Shown here one piece after another: positions 1 to 4,934 of a DNA stretch of 7,199 bases. A model generated the notes under the pieces. The model was given only the letters and a program-made list of their open reading frames with translations, was not told the DNA's origin and did no database searches. Location of the stretch: NCBI GenBank assembly GCA_964575975.1, contig CAZNTU010000271.1, positions 1 to 7,199 of the forward strand, given 5' to 3'. How positions within the stretch are numbered: position 1 is the stretch's first letter; each line of letters opens with the position of its first letter. A program made the translations under genes and the position numbers. Source of the stretch: G963674505 sp964575975. Lineage in GTDB: Bacteria; Desulfobacterota; Desulfobacteria; Desulfobacterales; SKZT01.

Positions 1-2
1 TA

Positions 3-893
3 GGAGAAATCCGACCCGAGGTATTGGAAGTGGACGAGATCCTGTTTTGTTATGTGCCTGCGGGGCCTTTTGTTTTTGGCAGAAAGGGCGGAAAGATTGA
101 GGAGAGCTTGAATTATCCGTATTGGATCGGAAAGCATCCAGTGATAAAAGCGCAGTTCGACGAGTTCGTGCGGGATGGGGGATACAAAGAAGGTCGGTTT
201 TGGCCAGAGGCTGAAAAAGAGGGATATTGGAAAGAAGGGAAAATGAAGGGACGTTTTGACAAGGTTCCGAGGGGAACTCAAATTAAATATGAATTCCCCT
301 TTGATTTAAGCAATCATCCCGCTGTTGGTGTCACTTGGTTCGATTCCTTAGCGTTCGCGCGGTGGATTCAGGACAGGTGGAAACGGAAATTGGAAGGGAA
401 ATACATAGTTCGCTTGGCCCTCTCCGCCGAGTGGGAGAAGGCGGCGAAAGGCGGGATGCAGATTCTGGAGACACCTGTTTTCCTTCGCCCGGAAGGAATC
501 GTTAATTTCCGTGCGGGAAGCCTTGTGTCGAAAGAAAACCCGAATCCAAGGCGCGAATATCCGTGGGGCGATGAAGAGGAGAACGAAATGATCGTTCCGG
601 AAAAGGTGAATTGCAGAGAAACCGGTTTAGGCGCGACTACTGCGGCCGGATGCTTTAATACCGGTGCGGGGCCTTGCGGCAGTCTCGATATGTCAGGAAA
701 CGTGTGGGAGTGGTGCATGGACGAGGAACAGGGCGACCGGGTCTTGCGCGGCGGCTCGTGGGACTACGTTGCCGGGTGGTGCCGGACGACAGGGCACAAC
801 GACTTCGACCCGTCCTCCCGGTACTGCGGCATCGGTTTTCGGCTTGTCCTGCTTGAGGACCGGCGGGCTTCCCAGAATAGGAGCGCGGCGTAG
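3..893 (+). CDS. FGE/SUMF1 (C-type-lectin fold) domain protein, 3' part of a gene that enters from the left edge
   Basis: The frame is open from the first bases of the window, so the TTG at 24 is only the first possible start inside it. There is no ribosome-binding site for that TTG, and a longer protein with this domain at its C-terminus is likely. Counting from that TTG, the family marks are VPAGPFVFG (11-19), a DGGY...W segment, NHPAVGVTW (97-105), SAEWEKAAKG, YPWGDE, DMSGNVWEW (222-230), RGGSW (242-246) and GFRLV (271-275). True formylglycine-generating enzymes have two active-site cysteines after RGGS. Here the first position is Tyr248 and only Cys253 remains, so oxidase activity is unlikely and a binding role is more plausible. 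The subtype with a DGGY/W insertion is often found at the end of NACHT, CHAT or caspase conflict proteins (family knowledge). The last third is clearly more GC-rich at third codon positions than the first two thirds. Confidence 0.85.
   Translation, partial: GEIRPEVLEVDEILFCYVPAGPFVFGRKGGKIEESLNYPYWIGKHPVIKAQFDEFVRDGGYKEGRFWPEAEKEGYWKEGKMKGRFDKVPRGTQIKYEFPFDLSNHPAVGVTWFDSLAFARWIQDRWKRKLEGKYIVRLALSAEWEKAAKGGMQILETPVFLRPEGIVNFRAGSLVSKENPNPRREYPWGDEEENEMIVPEKVNCRETGLGATTAAGCFNTGAGPCGSLDMSGNVWEWCMDEEQGDRVLRGGSWDYVAGWCRTTGHNDFDPSSRYCGIGFRLVLLEDRRASQNRSAA
747..848 (+). other. Possible DGR variable region (VR-like 3' end of the FGE-domain gene)
   Basis: This is the stretch from RGGSW to GFRLV at the C-terminus, the place where DGR target proteins of this fold carry their variable repeat. 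Between 762 and 833, 15 of 24 codons end in C. They include runs such as CAC AAC GAC TTC GAC and TAC TGC GGC ATC, each reachable from an AAC codon by changes at the adenines only. That is the mark of adenine-directed mutagenesis of an asparagine-rich template. The high local GC also favours C-ending codons, and no template repeat or reverse transcriptase lies in the window, so this is an inference. Confidence 0.35.
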
Positions 894-912
894 GGCGGGC
901 GACGCCGCGCTC
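881..912 (+). repeat. Perfect 10-bp hairpin spanning the stop codon of the FGE-domain gene
   Basis: Arms GAGCGCGGCG (881-890) and CGCCGCGCTC (903-912) are exact reverse complements around a 12-base loop, 891-902, that begins with the TAG stop. No T-run follows, so it is a poor intrinsic terminator. Its place about 30 bases after the GFRLV codons resembles the GC-rich hairpin that follows the IMH in DGR target genes, although those usually have a 4-base loop. Confidence 0.6.
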
Positions 913-997
913 GGGGTGCCGCTTCGGTCGTCCACAAATGACCGGCCGGAAAATTTTCCCCGCCCGTGCGGTTGGATCGCTGCTTCGGACGGTGCGC

Positions 998-1101
998 GGG
1001 AATGGTGGGTTGGGGGTCGAAGGGAAGGCCGTTCTTGCCGGTACCAAGCTTGTCGAAGCCGAAAACCTCCAAACTTCCCCCGCCCCCAACCCACCATTCC
1101 C
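998..1101. repeat. 104-bp element bounded by 19-bp perfect inverted repeats (MITE-like or palindromic repeat)
   Basis: The left arm 998-1016 (GGGAATGGTGGGTTGGGGG) is the exact reverse complement of 1083-1101, with 66 bases between. Pairing continues imperfectly inward through purine-rich GAAGGGAAGG against TTTGGAAGG-like sequence. No T-tract and no clear target-site duplication flank it. The form fits a miniature inverted-repeat or large REP-type element, but only one copy is present in this window. Confidence 0.55.
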
Positions 1102-1312
1102 CGGATGACCGTCGCAACCCCTTGTAAGCACGCTTTATTCAGCACAATACGGCCGCAATTCGGCCCGAAGCGCAATTCCGATTTGCACCTCCATACGGCG
1201 AAGACCGCGATCCATATACCATTTCCAACGCTATTCTGGATGTTCCCGCGAGGCCAACTACGGATGTCCCCCCGTGGCGGAGCTATCCGCGGTTGTTTAT
1301 CGTTATTTTGGT

Positions 1313-1330
1313 TGTTTCGAATGTTTCGAA
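1313..1330 (+). repeat. Tandem 9-bp direct repeat TGTTTCGAA x2, possible operator
   Basis: TGTTTCGAA occurs back to back at 1313-1321 and 1322-1330, and a third TTCGAA lies at 1342-1347. The group is flanked by two copies of CTATCCGCG (1283-1291 and 1352-1360). It sits 66 bases before the start of the 65-residue gene, where an operator could lie. A binding function is inferred from position only. Confidence 0.3.
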
Positions 1331-1395
1331 CCGTTTCCGCGTTCGAAGCGCCTATCCGCGAAACGATCCAAATTATGAATAGAAGGAGAAATACC

Positions 1396-1593
1396 ATGCT
1401 TTGCAGCATTTCGACGAAACTTGACGAAAACGCCGTCAACGAAATAAAATCTTTGGAAAACAAACTGGGGAAAACGATTCTTGCGTTTTCATGCCACAAC
1501 GTGAAGCCGCACGACCTGGACGAAAACGAACTCTCCAGTATTCAAAACCTTGAAAACAAGCTGGGATTGAGCCTGGTGGCCGTGGAGGCTTGA
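1396..1593 (+). CDS. 65-residue protein with an internal 23-residue duplication, unknown function
   Basis: The ATG has a good ribosome-binding site, AAGGAG at 1383-1388, seven bases upstream. The frame ends in tandem stops TGA TAG. I do not recognise the family. The protein is two copies of one unit: residues 9-31 (LDEN...LENKLG...LAF) and 41-63 (LDEN...LENKLG...VAV), with 12 of 23 positions identical, joined by a short CHNVKPHD linker. Each unit reads as an amphipathic helix followed by a hydrophobic strand. It has no signal peptide, no membrane helix and no HTH. Cys3 and Cys33-His34 are the only possible metal or redox residues, too few to claim a site. The next gene starts 80 bases downstream on the same strand, so the two may be co-transcribed. 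The separate codon changes in the two copies show an old duplication kept as protein. Confidence 0.75.
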   Translation: MLCSISTKLDENAVNEIKSLENKLGKTILAFSCHNVKPHDLDENELSSIQNLENKLGLSLVAVEA

Positions 1594-1673
1594 TAGACCG
1601 GACAATGTAAATCGGCGGGCGGACAGGGGCGGCTAACCGAAGCTTGTTTTCGAAACACTCATGCGGAGCACCT

Positions 1674-2138
1674 ATGGAATCCGACTCCAAATGCATTGTT
1701 ATCGCCAAGGAAGACGCCGTGTTCCGGCTGGACGAGTTCGGCCGTTGGCATAACAAGCATGGGCTTTTCGAACACCCTAAGATCATCGACCATTTTCACA
1801 AGTCCATCCGCAAGGACGACGGCGGCTACTTTCTTTACCAGGACAACGGCGAATATTCGGAAAAGGTTTATTTCCCGTACAAGGACACGGCCCTGTTCGC
1901 CTTCGGAATAGCGGAAGAGGACGGCTTGATTGTTCTATCGCTGAACACGGGGCGAAAAGTCGAGCTTTCCCCGGAAGATTTGTTCGTCGAGAACGACAAT
2001 CTTTACATGCGTTTGGACGACGAGGTCGTGAAGTTTTCGGAACGAGCGCTGACGAAGATTTCCGAACGGATCGAGCACAAGGACGGAGAGTATTTTCTTC
2101 GGTATTGCGGAACGGTGTACCTGATAGAAGAAGCGTGA
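1674..2138 (+). CDS. Conserved soluble protein, DUF1285-like
   Basis: I chose the ATG at 1674 because CGGAG (1664-1668) lies five bases upstream. A TTG at 1644 in frame would add ten residues without a better site. The 154-residue protein has no membrane helix. It contains an FGRWHNKHGLFEHPKI segment, then IRKDDGGYFLYQ, then KVYFPYKDTALFAFGI, a layout like DUF1285 proteins (G-x-W, RxDDGxYxL, E/K-V-x-x-x-x-D-x-x-F). A second half follows with NTGRKVELSPEDLF and a final KDGEYFLRYCGTVYLIEE strand pair. From memory, close relatives in deltaproteobacteria carry the label 'MFS transporter permease', which must be a misannotation for so short a soluble protein. Function is unknown. It converges on aroK with a 41-base gap that holds a (GCC)5 run at 2155-2169 and no clear terminator. 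Confidence 0.75.
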   Translation: MESDSKCIVIAKEDAVFRLDEFGRWHNKHGLFEHPKIIDHFHKSIRKDDGGYFLYQDNGEYSEKVYFPYKDTALFAFGIAEEDGLIVLSLNTGRKVELSPEDLFVENDNLYMRLDDEVVKFSERALTKISERIEHKDGEYFLRYCGTVYLIEEA

Positions 2139-2179
2139 TTTTTCCCTCGCGCCGGCCGCCGCCGCCGCCTCCGATCCGC

Positions 2180-2701
2180 CTAACGACCCGATTTCGCCTG
2201 TTGATAAATTTCTTCGATCCTGTCGGCGATTTGCTCCGGAGACAAGTCGTTCGTATCGATTTCGTATCGGGCGGCGTCTCTGTATTTGGGAGTTCTTCTT
2301 TCCAAAACCTCGGCGATCTCTTCCGTGAACGTCTTTCCCTCCGTCAAGGCAGGGCGTTGCGTGTCGTCGGCTATCCTCGACACAATGGTTTCCACCGAGG
2401 CTTTCAGCCAGAAAACCAAAGCGTTCCCGCCCAGCGCCTCCATGTTTTCGGGACGCTCGATCACGCCTCCTCCCGTATCGACCACGAGATTTTCCGATTC
2501 GGACAGCTCGCGCGCGATATCGGACTCCAGGTCGCGAAACTTGGTCCATCCGTGTTTTTCCACGATTTGGGGAATCGACATTCCGGCGGTTTCCACGATT
2601 TTGGCGTCCATGCCGACATAAGGCATGCTCAAACGATCCGCGAGCATTTTTCCTACGACGCTTTTGCCCGTTCCCCGGTATCCGATCAGTACGATGTTCA
2701 T
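2180..2701 (-). CDS. aroK: Shikimate kinase
   Basis: This cytoplasmic enzyme phosphorylates shikimate with ATP to shikimate 3-phosphate, the fifth step of the chorismate pathway. The 173-residue length is normal for the family. Visible sites are the Walker A loop GYRGTGKS (7-14), Asp32 of the DxD region (the first Asp is replaced by Gly30), Arg56 in KFRDLE for shikimate binding, the GGG motif at 77-79, the lid arginine Arg116 in QRPAL, and ERRTPKYRDAA (134-144), which contacts the nucleotide and substrate. The ATG overlaps the aroE stop by four bases (ATGA), so the two are almost certainly translationally coupled. A much longer open frame in the same phase reaches back across aroE, but its extra N-terminus is the antisense-like shadow of another frame and can be ignored. 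Confidence 0.95.
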   Translation of the reverse strand: MNIVLIGYRGTGKSVVGKMLADRLSMPYVGMDAKIVETAGMSIPQIVEKHGWTKFRDLESDIARELSESENLVVDTGGGVIERPENMEALGGNALVFWLKASVETIVSRIADDTQRPALTEGKTFTEEIAEVLERRTPKYRDAARYEIDTNDLSPEQIADRIEEIYQQAKSGR

Positions 2702-3567
2702 GGTTTCAGACGCTCCAAAACCTTGCGGCGCATGACCTCGACGGGGGCCTCGACGCCGGTGAATTGTTCGAATTGCAGGACCGCCTGGTTGACGAACATC
2801 TCCACGCCGGACACCACCTTCAGCCCCTTGGCTTTGGCGTCCTTGAGCAGTTTCGTTTCGAGCGGCGTGTAGACGATGTCGAAAACAGCCTGTCCCTGCC
2901 GGAAAAGGTCCGGCGGGACAAGGGAGGCGTCCTCCTTGGGATGCATTCCTATCGGGGTGCAGTGGATTACGACGTCGGCTTTTTCCATGGCCTTGTCCAA
3001 AGACGATTCGGTCAGCATGTCCGAAAAGACGTTTGCGTTCGAGCGCTCCCGCAGGTCGGCGGTCAAACCTTTGTAGATATTTTCGTCGATGTCCAAAATA
3101 GTCAGCGAATCCATTTTCGTGCGGTTCGCCAAAGTAAATGCGATCATCCTGGCCGCTCCGCCCGCGCCGAGCATCAGGACGTTTCTGCCGTCGGGATCGA
3201 CGCCCGCGTCCGCGAGAGCTTTCAGCGCTCCGGGGCCGTCCGTGCCGAACCCTCGAAGCTTTCCGTTCTCGTTGACCACCGTGTTGATGGAACCGATGGC
3301 CCGGTCCACGTCGTCTATTTGATCGACGTATTTCATAACTTCGACCTTGTGGGGAATGGTGACGCTCATTCCCCGGAAATTTTCCAGCGCCCTCATTCCC
3401 GCAAGGGCGCTTTTCACATCCTCCACCCGGTACGCCACGTAGACGAAATCCAGCTTCAGCTCCTCGTAGGCCGCGTTGTGTATGGCAGGGGAAAGGCTGT
3501 GGGCGATCGGATTTCCGATGACGGCGCAAACACGGGTGCTCGTGCCGATGGAACCTTTGTGTTTCAT
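2698..3567 (-). CDS. aroE: Shikimate dehydrogenase (possibly NAD-preferring)
   Basis: It reduces 3-dehydroshikimate to shikimate in the cytoplasm. The 289 residues show the full family pattern: GNPIAHSLSP (18-27) with the substrate serines 24 and 26, SVTIPHK with catalytic Lys74, INTVV (94-98), TDGPG with catalytic Asp110, the dinucleotide loop GAGGAA (134-139), CTPIGM (203-208), VFDIVYTPLET (228-238) and NQAVLQFEQFTG (260-271). The usual GxNTD reads GFGTD here. After the second Rossmann strand, NADP-type enzymes have NRT. Here the strand ends LDIDEN with Asp159, as in NAD-dependent quinate/shikimate dehydrogenases, so NAD may be the preferred cofactor. The start has a strong GGAGGAGG (3572-3579 on +) five bases upstream. 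The coupled kinase gene supports a biosynthetic role rather than quinate use. Confidence 0.95.
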   Translation of the reverse strand: MKHKGSIGTSTRVCAVIGNPIAHSLSPAIHNAAYEELKLDFVYVAYRVEDVKSALAGMRALENFRGMSVTIPHKVEVMKYVDQIDDVDRAIGSINTVVNENGKLRGFGTDGPGALKALADAGVDPDGRNVLMLGAGGAARMIAFTLANRTKMDSLTILDIDENIYKGLTADLRERSNANVFSDMLTESSLDKAMEKADVVIHCTPIGMHPKEDASLVPPDLFRQGQAVFDIVYTPLETKLLKDAKAKGLKVVSGVEMFVNQAVLQFEQFTGVEAPVEVMRRKVLERLKP

Positions 3568-3592
3568 GAAGCCTCCTCCAAGATTTTATTGG

Positions 3593-3621
3593 CTGACAAT
3601 TTTTCCTGAAAGGCATATATT
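3593..3621 (+). promoter_or_regulatory. Sigma70-type promoter for the holin-family gene
   Basis: CTGACA (3593-3598) and TATATT (3616-3621) each differ from consensus by one base and are 17 bases apart. This points to a transcript start near 3628 and a leader of about 34 bases before the ATG at 3662. The divergent aroE promoter must lie in the same gap, but I find no comparable pair on the minus strand. Confidence 0.65.
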
Positions 3622-3661
3622 CCCGACAACAAAAAAGCAACATCTAAAAAGGAGAACGAAG

Positions 3662-3997
3662 ATGAATTTTATTTTGAACATCCTGCTCTTTTCCGTTTCC
3701 GTTTTCGCGGTGGCGAGTCTCATGCCCACGATAAAGATCAAAAACTACGGGACTGCCGTGGTGGTGGCGCTGGTCTACAGTCTGGTGAATTTCCTGGTCG
3801 GATGGCTGATAACGTTTCTGGCCCTGCCGTTCATCGTGGTCACTTTCGGGCTTTTCATTTTCGTGGTCAACGCGATCCTGCTGTGGATAACCGACAAGAT
3901 GATCGACGATTTCGAAATCGAGGGATTCTTCAGCACGCTGGTCGCCTCTCTTCTGATATCCCTGATCAACAGTTTCCTGAGATGGATTTTCGTATAG
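3662..3997 (+). CDS. Four-helix membrane protein, phage holin family 4_2 (PF04020-like)
   Basis: The 111-residue protein is almost wholly hydrophobic, with predicted membrane helices near 3-21, 31-53, 57-76 and 89-109. Between helices 1 and 2 is TIKIKNYGTA, and between 3 and 4 is ITDKMIDDFEIEGF. That arrangement, with a conserved G/A-rich second helix and an xxD-DFEIxGF loop, is typical of the PF04020 family, which is common on ordinary bacterial chromosomes. The holin name comes from distant similarity. No lysis gene is nearby, so a phage origin is not supported. The function in bacteria is not established. AAGGAGA (3649-3655) precedes the ATG by six bases, and a good promoter lies just upstream. 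It is divergent from aroE. Confidence 0.85.
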   Translation: MNFILNILLFSVSVFAVASLMPTIKIKNYGTAVVVALVYSLVNFLVGWLITFLALPFIVVTFGLFIFVVNAILLWITDKMIDDFEIEGFFSTLVASLLISLINSFLRWIFV

Positions 3998-4079
3998 CGA
4001 GGGTTTGTTGGCGTTCTGCCGGTGGGGGCGGAAAACGGTACGCGCGATCGGGCGGATTTTGAAGGAGGATCACAAACGG

Positions 4080-4217
4080 ATGTTGATTCCATACAATTAT
4101 CTCGTGTTCTGCGTAAGCCGGCATGAAGATGGCAAGGAAAAATACGCCGGGGCAAAACGGAAGCCCGGTTCGGCCAAAGGGATGATTGCAAGGGCGGAAG
4201 ATTTTAAAAATCAATAG
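4080..4217 (+). pseudogene. Possible remnant of a DUF2281-type antitoxin C-terminus
   Basis: A 45-codon frame starts at ATG 4080 with AAGGAGG (4062-4068) eleven bases upstream, a rather long gap. The second half contains KRKPGSAKGMIARAEDF. The K/R-x-G-S-A-K-G-x-I-x-x-x-x-D-F pattern is what I know from the C-terminal tail of small DUF2281-type antitoxins, which normally have about 25 further upstream helix residues and go on to a P-L-x-D-F ending. Neither is present, and the N-terminal half is not recognisable. It sits just before hicB, a usual neighbourhood for decayed toxin-antitoxin parts. An intact, unrelated small protein remains possible. Confidence 0.4.
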
Positions 4218-4245
4218 AGATCAAACAGTCGAACGAGGTGATTCA

Positions 4246-4494
4246 ATGAGGTATGGCATTTTAATCGAAAAGATCACCGAGAAGAATTTTCCGGACGGGT
4301 ATTATTACGCCCATGTGCCGACATTGGGATTGACTGCCCATGGCTTGGGAATCGAAGGCGCGCAGGCGGCGGCAAGGGATTTGATCCAATTGTGGATCGC
4401 GGAGAAAAAAGAAAACAACGAGGCGGTTCCTCCCGCTTCCGAAATGTTTTTCTCCACCGTCGAGATTGAAAACGATGCTTTACAGACCGCGTGA
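4246..4494 (+). CDS. hicB: HicB-family antitoxin
   Basis: The protein has 82 residues from ATG 4246, chosen over an upstream in-frame ATG at 4186 because GAGGTG (4235-4240) lies five bases before it and family members begin at M-x-Y-x-I-x-I. It shows the partial RNase H fold pattern: MRYGILIEKI strand, GYYYAHVPTLGLTAHGLG (the usual P-x-L-x-x-x-x-x-G), a helix from AQAAARDLIQLWIAEKKE, then VPPASEMFFSTVEIE. It neutralises the HicA mRNA interferase by covering its active site. It ends after the core fold with no added HTH or ribbon-helix-helix, so any autoregulation would have to work without a DNA-binding tail. The gene order is hicB before hicA, the less common one. The hicA frame follows directly behind its TGA stop. 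Confidence 0.88.
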   Translation: MRYGILIEKITEKNFPDGYYYAHVPTLGLTAHGLGIEGAQAAARDLIQLWIAEKKENNEAVPPASEMFFSTVEIENDALQTA

Positions 4495-4680
4495 ATCCTG
4501 TCGAAATTGCAGCGAGCCGGTTTCGAAGTCAAGCGTCAATCCGGCTCTCATGCGTTTTTGCGTCATCCGGACGGCAGGCAGACCTACGTTTCCATGCACA
4601 CGAAGGATATGCCGGAAGGGACGTTGAGAAGCATTCTCAAGCAGGCTGGATTGACCTTCGAAGAATTCAAAGCATTGTAA
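4495..4680 (+). CDS. hicA: HicA-family toxin frame with no normal start codon
   Basis: The frame begins right after the hicB stop, in the same phase, and reads ILSKLQRAGFEVKRQSGSH, then AFLRHPDGRQTYVSMH, then DMPEGTLRSILKQAGLTFEEF. This is the complete dsRBD-like HicA core with the catalytic His of GSH (codon 4549). HicA cleaves mRNA until bound by HicB. The usual five to eight residues before ILSKLQ are missing, since the codon before ATC is the hicB TGA. The only standard start is TTG at 4507, which would cut helix 1 and has no ribosome-binding site. A GTG at 4491 overlaps the hicB stop (GTGA), as a coupled start would, but it is in another phase. Reaching the HicA core from it needs a +1 shift within about 15 bases. 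The gene is therefore either frameshifted near its 5' end, started at a rare codon (CTG 4498), or dead. Confidence 0.7.
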   Translation: MLSKLQRAGFEVKRQSGSHAFLRHPDGRQTYVSMHTKDMPEGTLRSILKQAGLTFEEFKAL

Positions 4681-4681
4681 G

Positions 4682-4703
4682 AGGGCGCCCACGCACGCCC
4701 TTT
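4682..4703 (+). terminator. Weak hairpin after hicA
   Basis: AGGGCG (4682-4687) pairs with CGCCCT (4696-4701) around an eight-base loop. The pairing starts two bases after the hicA stop. Only three T residues follow, so termination would be inefficient. Positions 4704-4849 contain no gene I can support and no strong promoter, although the CHAT gene needs one in this stretch or reads through from hicBA. Confidence 0.35.
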
Positions 4704-4849
4704 GACTCACCAGGCACGCCACCGGCAATTTTGTGGTTACGACAATATCGAGACGGATATGACCGAATGGCGACGGCGGACGAACTCCGATAAAAAGAGA
4801 GGTCGGCCGCCGCGCCATTTCTATTCTTATGGATACTGGAGGGCGACAC

Positions 4850-4934
4850 ATGAGCAACGACATTTTTTCTTAGACTTGCGGTGGACGCGCTGTGCGAAAG
4901 CTGGAAACAAGCCAGGGAGGAGAAGGCCGAATGA
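4850..4934 (+). pseudogene. Frame-disrupted micro-ORF (27 residues if corrected) coupled to the CHAT gene
   Basis: ATG 4850 has a strong site GGAGGG (4838-4843) six bases upstream, but the frame stops after seven codons at TAG 4871, just past a run of six T (4863-4868). Removing one base of the T-run gives MSNDIF, then LRLAVDALCESWKQAREEKAE, which ends at TGA 4932-4934. That stop overlaps the ATG of the CHAT gene as ATGA. The strong start site and the exact coupling of the shifted frame make chance unlikely. Either an indel in the homopolymer has broken it (or is a sequencing error), or slippage restores the frame. The peptide is an amphipathic, charged helix of unknown function. Confidence 0.5.

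Larger units (their letters stand above)
894..1395. other. Long intergenic stretch with repeats, no supported gene
   Basis: No frame here gives a recognisable protein. The open frame that crosses it on + (in phase with the 65-residue gene at 1396) lacks a good start and has a low-complexity, arginine-rich translation typical of chance GC-rich reading. The stretch holds the 19-bp inverted-repeat pair (998-1016 and 1083-1101), a 12-bp perfect palindrome GGAAAATTTTCC at 948-959, and repeated TTCGAA and CTATCCGCG words between 1283 and 1360. I find no convincing -35/-10 pair for the downstream gene. Confidence 0.5.

Noticed and set aside
664..1593. A 309-codon plus-strand frame that ends with the 65-residue gene
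   Set aside because: Its upstream part overlaps the FGE gene in another phase and crosses the inverted-repeat element. Only the part from ATG 1396, with AAGGAG upstream, reads like protein.
2155..2169. (GCC)5 run between the DUF1285-like gene and aroK as a regulatory repeat
   Set aside because: Five units in a GC-rich 41-base convergent gap is within chance and has no hairpin or promoter around it.
2180..3643. A 487-residue minus-strand frame suggesting an N-terminally extended shikimate kinase
   Set aside because: The first 314 residues are the off-phase reading of aroE. The ATGA overlap and normal kinase length fix the start at 2701.
3662..3997. A phage lysis holin marking a prophage
   Set aside because: PF04020 proteins are common chromosomal membrane proteins. 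No endolysin, spanin or other phage gene is near.
4491..4793. A 100-codon frame from the GTG that overlaps the hicB stop
   Set aside because: After the first few codons it is an unrecognisable off-phase reading of the HicA core. The GTG may be the original hicA start, but the frame as it stands is not a protein I can support.
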